Assembly: GCA_032388755.1 (NCBI GenBank)
Contig: CP135593.1
Location: forward strand, 868,001 to 932,000
DNA from: Neisseria sp. DTU_2020_1000833_1_SI_GRL_NUU_006
Lineage (GTDB): Bacteria > Pseudomonadota > Gammaproteobacteria > Burkholderiales > Neisseriaceae
Direction: 5' to 3'
DNA: 64,000 nt
Every line of letters begins with the position of its first letter. Position 1 is the stretch's first letter. Positions 58,805 to 64,000 of the stretch are shown here, piece by piece. Made by a program: the position numbers and the translations under genes. A model generated the notes under the pieces. It made no database searches and was not told the origin of the DNA. It worked only from the letters and a program-made list of their open reading frames with translations.

Positions 58805-59311
58805 TTACAACCAATAAGTCGGATACCGCCGTCCTTTGCCCAAATTATTGTAAACCAAGGCCACGGCCACCAAAATCAGCGACCCAGCCAAAGTCGGCGT
58901 AATCAAAAAATCCCAGCCCACGCCACCGAGCATCACAATCAAAGGATTGGAGCCTGCCGGCGGGTGCGGTACGCGAAACAGCAACATCAATGCCACCGCC
59001 GTGCCGACAGCCAAAGCCATTACCCACCAGCCTGCACCGAATGCCGCCATAAATACCAACCCCGTTAAAGTGGCGACAAAATGTCCTCCGATAACGTTTT
59101 TAGGCTGTGCAAAAGGACTTTGCGGATAGGCAAAGACCAACAAGCAGCTCGCGCCGAACGAACCCAACACCAAAGGCAGGTTTGCCGCATTCCCTATTCC
59201 GGCAAAAGCACCCGTTGCCAACGCCGCGCCCAGCCATGCGACAGCGATAACACCATAAGGCAGTCTGGGCGGGCATTTTTCATAGGCGGCAAAAAGTTTT
59301 TTCTCTGACAT
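58805..59311 (-). CDS. HPP family membrane protein
   Basis: The ATG at 59311 (MSEKKLFAAYEKCPPRLPYG) gives 168 aa; an in-frame TTG at 59326 is less likely. It has four to five membrane segments and the motif FRVPHPPAGSNPLIVML that names the family. Some HPP proteins act in nitrite transport; a role here is not known. It is divergent from the tetR-type gene, and the shared 70-bp intergenic region holds two operator-like palindromes, so it is probably that regulator's target. Confidence 0.85.
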   Translation of the reverse strand: MSEKKLFAAYEKCPPRLPYGVIAVAWLGAALATGAFAGIGNAANLPLVLGSFGASCLLVFAYPQSPFAQPKNVIGGHFVATLTGLVFMAAFGAGWWVMALAVGTAVALMLLFRVPHPPAGSNPLIVMLGGVGWDFLITPTLAGSLILVAVALVYNNLGKGRRYPTYWL

Positions 59312-59337
59312 TTTAATATTCTCCAAATCAGTTAAAA

Positions 59338-59380
59338 TACACCAATCGGTATATTTTTAAATACTATACCAGTCGGTATA
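59338..59380. promoter_or_regulatory. Twin operators for the TetR-family regulator
   Basis: TATACCAGTCGGTATA (59365-59380) is a perfect palindrome around a 4-nt centre. TACACCAATCGGTATA (59338-59353) repeats it with one arm mismatch. Both lie between the divergent HPP and TetR genes, five and about 30 bp from the TetR start. Confidence 0.75.
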
Positions 59381-59384
59381 CTTT

Positions 59385-59936
59385 ATGCAAGGATTTTTTA
59401 TGTCTATCAAAGAAAACATCATCCGCACTGCCCACGACCTGTTTTACAAGGAAGGGTTTCACGCATCAGGCGTAGAATTGCTGGCGCAGAACGCCGGTAC
59501 AACCAAACGCACACTATATGCCCATTTCGGCAGCAAAGACGGCTTGATAGATGCCGTTTTGGACTACCGCCATGAACAATTTATGGACAAACTTGCTGCG
59601 GCATTGGATGAAAAACCCAAAGCGCAAACCGCCCGTGCCTATCTTGACTTTATCGCCAATTGGACAAAATCTCCCGATTTCTGCGGCTGCATGTTCATCA
59701 ATGCCTGCGGCGAATATGCCGACCCAAACAGCAGCCCACACCAAAAATCTGCCGCCCACAAATCCCAAATCCGTGATTTTTTACGGACGCGTTTGAGCGA
59801 AAGCGGCACAGATACAGATAATGCTCAGAAACTTGCCGATAAAGTATTTTTATTGGGAGAGGGTTTGATTGTTGCCGCGCAAACGGGACAATGTGATATG
59901 GCAGTAGAAGATTTGGTAGATTGTCTGCTGATGTAG
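59385..59936 (+). CDS. TetR-family transcriptional regulator
   Basis: This 183-aa protein (or 178 aa from the ATG at 59400). The helix-turn-helix spans about residues 8-52 (IKENIIRTAHDLFYKEGFHASGVELLAQNAGTTKRTLYAHFGSKDGLIDAVL), followed by an all-helical ligand domain with three cysteines (FCGCMFINACGEY). The palindromic operators directly upstream suggest autoregulation and control of the divergent HPP gene. The inducer is unknown. A DUS of a foreign dialect follows 30 bp after the stop. Confidence 0.88.
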   Translation: MQGFFMSIKENIIRTAHDLFYKEGFHASGVELLAQNAGTTKRTLYAHFGSKDGLIDAVLDYRHEQFMDKLAAALDEKPKAQTARAYLDFIANWTKSPDFCGCMFINACGEYADPNSSPHQKSAAHKSQIRDFLRTRLSESGTDTDNAQKLADKVFLLGEGLIVAAQTGQCDMAVEDLVDCLLM

Positions 59937-59964
59937 GAAGTCGCCTGGATATTCAAAGCATAAG

Positions 59965-60020
59965 TGCAGGCTGCTTTTGATTGCGCCAACCACGCACCCA
60001 CCCGTGCTTTCAGGCAGCCT
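59965..60020. repeat. DUS of non-native dialects
   Basis: TGCAGGCTGCTT (59965-59976) is the complement of AAGCAGCCTGCA, and TTCAGGCAGCCT (60009-60020) is the complement of AGGCTGCCTGAA. Both are uptake-sequence dialects described for Kingella/Simonsiella-type Neisseriaceae, not for this genome. Confidence 0.75.
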
Positions 60021-60157
60021 GTTAAACAACAAAAATAAAACACAAAAGCTATAAACCGCCCGATGATTTCCCATTAAGAAAATATATCCTTCCCCAAACG
60101 GGATTGTTCGCACAAAATTTCCCGTAAAATCATCCGCTAAGGCTTCATCCGCATTGA

Positions 60158-60824
60158 GCAAAAATTTAGCCATTCTGATGATTTCGGCGCACTGGTACGG
60201 CAACCGTTTGCAGGTAACGTCCGGCGAACGTCCCGAAATGATTTAAGATTTTTACGGCTTCCCCGCAGCACTCAGCCAAATGCAATATCCCGCGCCCGGC
60301 TCGCCCGAACTGCGGGGCAGGTGTGCTCGCTGTTGCAGCCTGAAAATGTAGTAATGAACCCGGAGCGTGGCTTCGACCACGGCGCGTGGGCGGTGCTGAA
60401 ACGCCTGTATCCTGAAGCCGACATTCCCGTAGTGCAGCTCAGCTTGAACCTGATACAACCTGTACAATGGCATTTCGATTTGGCGAAAAACTCGCCCCGC
60501 TGTGCGAACAAGGCGTGCTGGTGGCCGGCAGCGGCAACATCGTGCACAACCTGCGCACCATGCGCTGCGAACCTGCCGGAGGCTACGGTCGGGCAATAGA
60601 CTTCCGCAATACGGTCAACCCCGCCCTTACCGTGCGGGACAACGACACGCTGGTGCATTACGAACGGTTGGTGGAAGCTGCCGCACTCTCCGTGTCGTCC
60701 CCCGGAACACTACCTGCCGCTGCTCTACACCGCCGCGCTGCGCGAACCGCAGGACGATATGGAAATATTCAATGACGAACTCGCTTTCGGCTCAATCAGC
60801 ATGACTTCCGTTTTAATCGGGTAA
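60158..60824 (+). pseudogene. 4,5-DOPA dioxygenase extradiol-like gene (YgiD type), decayed
   Basis: Pieces of one protein appear in several frames: ILMISAHWYGNRLQVTSGERPEMI, a stop where the family has a His, DFYGFPAALSQMQYPAPGSPEL, then RGFDHGAWAVLKRLYPEADIPVVQLSLN, a frame change, LAPLCEQGVLVAGSGNIVHNLR, another change, and HYLPLLYTAA...FGSISMTSVLIG. This is the LigB/DODA-type order (SAHW, HDFYGFP, DHG-W, GSGN-VHN). The N-terminus, one metal-ligand region and the frame are lost. The LysR/DUF2798 pair nearby may once have belonged with it. Confidence 0.75.
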
Positions 60825-60849
60825 AAGGCCAAGACAAAGCAACGCGGGC

Positions 60850-61120
60850 CGGAACACCTGCTCGCCTGCCCAAAAGCCCGCTACGAAGACGGCTTGGACA
60901 CGGCAAAATTGGACGTGTTGGCCGACGTATTGCGACAAATCGGCTGCACGCAGGCAGCGGAAATCCCAACCAACCCCGCTGCCGAAGCGCAAGCCAAGCA
61001 GCACATTGCCGAAGGGCAGATTGCTTCGTACAGTTTGGACACTAACCGCCATTGTGCTGATAGTTTCCTGCAACTGCTCCGCCGAAGGAAAGGAACTAGG
61101 GCTAAAGCAGCACTGCCCAA
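60850..61120 (+). pseudogene. Unrecognised gene remnant
   Basis: An open frame without a convincing start reads HLLACPKARYEDGLDTAKLDVLADVLRQIGCTQAAEIPTNPAAEAQAKQHIAEGQIASYSLDTNRHCADSFLQLLRRR, then runs into the uptake-sequence hairpin. No family is recognised; its lack of start and its neighbour suggest decay. Confidence 0.3.
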
Positions 61121-61123
61121 ACG

Positions 61124-61166
61124 AAAAGCAGCCTGTACTTTGAATTTTCAAGTGCAGGCTGCTTTT
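61124..61166. terminator. Hairpin made of foreign-dialect DUS
   Basis: AAAAGCAGCCTGTACTT pairs with AAGTGCAGGCTGCTTTT over 17 bp (one G-U), ending in T's. The arms are AAGCAGCCTG(C/T)A-type uptake sequences. It lies 3' of the lysR-type gene (minus strand). Confidence 0.75.
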
Positions 61167-61176
61167 TCAGGATGGA

Positions 61177-62034
61177 TTATCCATTTCCCAATACATTGCC
61201 CCAATAATCCGCCACTGCCCTTACGCTGGGGCTGCGGCGCACGTCTTCGTGCATCACCAGCAAGAGTTCCGCTGCGAATTCAGGTAGCAGGGCATCCGGA
61301 TTGAGTGAGACGGGATGCAGCCTGTCGGCAGGGAAAACAGCGAAATCAGGCAGGATACCGATGCCGATTTGTTCGCACACGGCTTGTTTGACGGCGGCGA
61401 AGTCGTTGCTGGAGAAGGAAATGTCGGCATCTTCGCCGATTTGTTCAGCAAACCAGCGGGAAAAACGGGTGTTTACGGCAATCTGCACGAAACGCCAGTC
61501 TTCGCGGCGGATGGTTTTCAGGTAGCCTTCATGGCCGTAGATGCGGTAGGAGAAATGGGAGATGCGGCGCACGGCAAGATCGTTTTGGGTGGGGCGGACG
61601 AGGCGCAGGGCGATGTCGGCTTGGCGGCCGTGCAGGTCGGCGAGTGCGGCATCGCTTTGAATGATAAGGCGTATATTGTTGTGTTTGTGGTAGAAATCGG
61701 CAATGTGAGGCATCAGCATCAGTCGGGCAACGAATGGCGGTGCGGAAATGACAACGCTGTGCCGCAGCTCGGCCTGTTCGCGCGCGGTACGCTGCAACAT
61801 GCTCATATCTTTGCAGATTTCGCAGGCATGGCGATAAAGTCGTTCGCCTTCGGGAGTGAGCAGGTAGCGTTTGCCGATGCGGTCGAACAGGTGCAATCCG
61901 AGTGCGTTTTCCAGCTGGGCGATTTGTCGCGAAACGGTGCTGTGCTGCACGCCCAAGTGTTCGGCAGCGGCGGTAAGAGTTTGTTTTTCGACGAGAGTGG
62001 TGAAATAGCGGATACCGTTCCAGTCCCAATCCAT
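61177..62034 (-). CDS. LysR-family transcriptional regulator
   Basis: The ATG at 62034 with ribosome site AGGAGG gives 285 aa (MDWDWNGIRYFTTLVEKQTLTAAAEHLGVQHSTVSRQIAQLENALGLHLFDR). The winged helix is followed by a substrate-binding domain (VVISAPPFVARLMLMPHIADFYHKHNNIRLI...). It is divergent from the DUF2798 gene, so that gene is its most likely target, along with the decayed dioxygenase gene downstream. It lies within the foreign-dialect segment. Confidence 0.92.
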   Translation of the reverse strand: MDWDWNGIRYFTTLVEKQTLTAAAEHLGVQHSTVSRQIAQLENALGLHLFDRIGKRYLLTPEGERLYRHACEICKDMSMLQRTAREQAELRHSVVISAPPFVARLMLMPHIADFYHKHNNIRLIIQSDAALADLHGRQADIALRLVRPTQNDLAVRRISHFSYRIYGHEGYLKTIRREDWRFVQIAVNTRFSRWFAEQIGEDADISFSSNDFAAVKQAVCEQIGIGILPDFAVFPADRLHPVSLNPDALLPEFAAELLLVMHEDVRRSPSVRAVADYWGNVLGNG

Positions 62035-62141
62035 TATTGCCTCCTTTGTGCATTTTTTGGCTGTGTTTGCCAATTTATCTTATTTTCGTATTTTTATAAA
62101 CGATTTAAACTGCGCAATATGAACTTTTTGAGAGAAACTAG

Positions 62142-62372
62142 ATGAAAAAATTGCCGAAAAAATACGCGGGTGTATTGTTTTCTTTTTACGCCTCAGCGGT
62201 GATGGTGCTGATTGTGAGCGCTGTGCTGGTGGCGCTGAATACCGGCATCGACGCGGGCTACCTGCTGCGCTTGTTGAAATCGTATTTGATTACTTGGCCG
62301 GTGGCCTTCGCCAGCCTGCTCGGCGTGCGTCCGTTGGTGGTAAAATGGGTGGCGGCTTCGGTGACGGATTGA
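62142..62372 (+). CDS. DUF2798 family membrane protein
   Basis: This 76-aa protein has two membrane helices (GVLFSFYASAVMVLIVSAVLVALN and SYLITWPVAFASLLGVRPLVV), the DUF2798 pattern with the conserved W-P/F pair and a C-terminal VVKWV segment. It is adjacent to and divergent from the LysR gene, a common pairing. Function unknown. A foreign-dialect DUS begins at its stop codon. Confidence 0.85.
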   Translation: MKKLPKKYAGVLFSFYASAVMVLIVSAVLVALNTGIDAGYLLRLLKSYLITWPVAFASLLGVRPLVVKWVAASVTD

Positions 62373-62479
62373 GGCTGCCTGAAAACGCAAAAAGCAGCCT
62401 GCACTTGTGTTTTAAAATGTGCGGGCTGCTTTTACATCATACCCATCCCGTTTCCAGACGGTTTCACAGGCTACCTGAA
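62372..62479. repeat. Cluster of non-native uptake-sequence dialects with terminator
   Basis: AGGCTGCCTGAA (62372-62383), AAGCAGCCTGCA (62392-62403) paired with GTGCGGGCTGCTTTT (62419-62433), and AGGCTACCTGAA (62468-62479) occur within 110 bp. The middle pair forms a 15-bp stem with T's, terminating the DUF2798 gene. Three dialects, none native to this genome. Confidence 0.8.
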
Positions 62480-62523
62480 AACGAAGTTTCTGGGAAGCTA
62501 AAACGCCGAACACAAGGAATCCT

Positions 62524-63384
62524 ATGTCCAGCCGCACCGCCACCATCCTGACCACCGCATTCGCCCCGTTGATTTGGGGCAGCACCTATCTCGTGACCAC
62601 CGAATTTCTGCCGCCGGACCGACCGTTCACCGCCGCGCTTATCCGTGTTTTACCCGCCGGGCTTTTGCTGTTGGCGTGGACACGGCGTATCCCCAAACGC
62701 GATGAATGGGCGACGGTTGTCTTGCTCGGTTTTTTAAACATCGGCTTTTTTCAGGCCATGCTGTTTGTGGCGGCGTATCGCTTGCCGGGCGGACTGGCGG
62801 CGGTGTTGAGTTCGACGCAGACGCTGATGGTGCTGGTGTTTACTTGGTTAATCGGCAAAACCATGCCGCCTAAAGCAGCTTGGGCTTGGTCGGCGGCAGG
62901 GGTTTTGGGGATTGCGCTTTTGGTTTTGTCGCCGCAGGCGCGCTATGACGGGACGGGGATTTTGGCGGCATTGGCGGGCGCGGCGGCGATGGCGTTGGGC
63001 GTGTATTTGTCGAAACACCGCCGCACTTCGCTGCCCATATTGGCGTTCACCGGCTGGCAGCTTTTCATCGGCGGATTATTTTTACTGCCCGTCGCCCTGC
63101 TTGCCGAACCGCGGCTCGAATCTTTAAGCCCCGCCAATATCGGCGGCTATCTGTATTTGAGCCTGTTTGGTGCCGTATTGGCTTATGTGTTGTTTTTCAG
63201 AGGAATCGCCAAACTTTCGCCTGCTGCGGTTTCGTCGTTGGGATTGCTCAGCCCTGTCTCGGCATTTATCTTGGGCTGGCTGTTTTTAGGGCAAGGGATG
63301 GACGCGAAGTCGCTGGCGGGATTTGCGTTGGTGTTGGTATCGATATTCGGTGTACAGCGGGCGGTCATGAAAAAGGTCGTCTGA
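62524..63384 (+). CDS. EamA/DMT-family exporter
   Basis: This 286-aa protein has ten membrane helices in two EamA repeats. The N-terminal LTTAFAPLIWGSTYLVTTEFLPPDRPFTAALIRVLPAGLLLL is the family opening; the later region includes LSPAAVSSLGLLSPVSAFILGWLFLGQ. It resembles RhtA/YedA-type amino-acid or metabolite exporters; substrate unknown. The last codons (MKKVV) run into a native-dialect DUS, so this is where the native pattern resumes. Confidence 0.87.
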   Translation: MSSRTATILTTAFAPLIWGSTYLVTTEFLPPDRPFTAALIRVLPAGLLLLAWTRRIPKRDEWATVVLLGFLNIGFFQAMLFVAAYRLPGGLAAVLSSTQTLMVLVFTWLIGKTMPPKAAWAWSAAGVLGIALLVLSPQARYDGTGILAALAGAAAMALGVYLSKHRRTSLPILAFTGWQLFIGGLFLLPVALLAEPRLESLSPANIGGYLYLSLFGAVLAYVLFFRGIAKLSPAAVSSLGLLSPVSAFILGWLFLGQGMDAKSLAGFALVLVSIFGVQRAVMKKVV

Positions 63385-63414
63385 AACCTCAAAATCCGGT
63401 TTTCAGACGACCTC
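63370..63414. terminator. DUS-pair terminator between DMT exporter and leuA
   Basis: AAAGGTCGTCTGAAAC and GTTTTCAGACGACCTCTTT form a stem with a 10-nt loop between convergent genes. Confidence 0.75.
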
Positions 63415-63448
63415 TTTGCTTTTAAAAATCAAATCAAACCATTTAAGC

Positions 63449-64000
63449 TCAAATCGTACCGCTGCCCTGCGCTTTCGGTTTGGCTGCACCGAATTCCAGT
63501 TTGCTCAAGGCGGAGAGGTAGGCTTTGGCGGTGGCGACCAAAACGTCGGTATCTGCGCCCTGACCGTTGACGACGCGGTTGCCGCGTGCCAAACGAACGC
63601 TGGTTTCGCCTTGGCTTTCCGTGCCTTGCGTTACGGCGTTGACGGAATAAATCTGCAAAGTCGCGCCGCTTTGCGCCACGCTCTCAATCGCTTTGAAAAT
63701 CGCATCGACAGGGCCGGAGCCGGTGGCGGAAGCGCGTTTTTCTTCGCCTTTGATGCTGAACACGATGTCGGCGCGCGGCTCTTCGCCGGTTTCGGTGCTG
63801 ATTTTTTGGGAGATGAATTTGTAGCTTTCCGCGTTCATGCTGCCCATTTCGTCGGACACCAGCGCGTGCAGGTCTTCATCGAAGATTTCGCGTTTTTTGT
63901 CGGCGAGTTCTTTGAAGCGGGCAAATGCGGCGTTCAGTGCCTCTTCGCTTTCCAACTCGATGCCCAAATCCGCCAGTTTGCTGCGGAACGCGCTGCGGCC
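63449..64000 (-). CDS. leuA: 2-isopropylmalate synthase, C-terminal part
   Basis: The gene runs off the right edge; the codons beyond the ATG at 63967 remain open to 64000 (GRSAFRSKLADLGIEL). The visible part covers the end of the linker and the regulatory LeuA_dimer domain: FDEDLHALVSDEMGSM, KGEEKRASATGSGPVDAIFKAIESV, LQIYSVNAVTQGTESQGETSVRLARGNRVVNGQGADTDVLVATAKAYLSALSKLE. This domain binds leucine for feedback inhibition. LeuA makes 2-isopropylmalate in leucine synthesis. Confidence 0.93.
   Translation of the reverse strand, partial: GRSAFRSKLADLGIELESEEALNAAFARFKELADKKREIFDEDLHALVSDEMGSMNAESYKFISQKISTETGEEPRADIVFSIKGEEKRASATGSGPVDAIFKAIESVAQSGATLQIYSVNAVTQGTESQGETSVRLARGNRVVNGQGADTDVLVATAKAYLSALSKLEFGAAKPKAQGSGTI

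Overview
The window is chromosomal DNA from a commensal Neisseria. The DNA uptake sequence (DUS) AGGTCGTCTGAA, in either orientation, sits in almost every intergenic space and inside many genes. This is the dialect described for the N. mucosa / N. sicca / N. macacae group; the meningococcal/gonococcal form AGGCCGTCTGAA is seen only a few times. Gene content (EF-P Arg32 with EarP, MetX-MetW-MetY, HisZ, GyrA very close to the gonococcal protein), Correia-type repeats and Neisseria insertion sequences agree with this.

Layout. 1-948: 3' part of an IS3-family (IS150-like) element. 949-about 8880: a filamentous (Nf/MDA-type, Inovirus-like) prophage in canonical order: Rep, ssDNA-binding protein, small membrane proteins, major coat protein, TspB-type adsorption protein, pVI-like protein, Zot/pI, a hairpin-rich intergenic region, a structured candidate RNA and a frameshifted IS110/Piv-type recombinase. 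8970-42950: mostly core genes: dcd, rdgC, tRNA-Glu, recB, metY, gyrA, efp-earP, an RlmK-like methyltransferase, a DEAD-box helicase, eno-ftsB, guaB, an ABC-F ATPase, purE, dcuB, ubiE, alaA, metX-metW. 43000-44881: a second IS150-like copy, inverted relative to the first, abutting a truncated IS5/IS1106-like element. 44950-57630: core genes again: a Spy-like protein, rpe, hisZ, purA, ybaK, a DnaJ-like protein, aspA, and a large fused RbbA-like ABC transporter whose linker contains repeated intergenic-type DNA read in frame. 57660-63370: an accessory stretch with no native-dialect DUS but with DUS of other Neisseriaceae dialects. It carries a lipocalin, gene remnants, an HPP/TetR pair with palindromic operators, a decayed DOPA-dioxygenase-like gene, a LysR/DUF2798 pair and a DMT exporter. 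63449-64000: C-terminal part of leuA.

Functional links. MetX, MetW and MetY cover acetyl-homoserine formation and sulfhydrylation. EarP rhamnosylates EF-P encoded beside it. AspA makes fumarate that a DcuB-type carrier could exchange. PurE, PurA and GuaB are separate purine steps. Most transcription units end in inverted DUS pairs that form terminator-like hairpins.

The most unusual items are the structured RNA candidate upstream of the Piv recombinase, the tandem hairpins of the phage intergenic region, the in-frame repeat-derived linker in the ABC transporter, and the island carrying foreign DUS dialects. All calls come from reading the sequence; no database search was possible.
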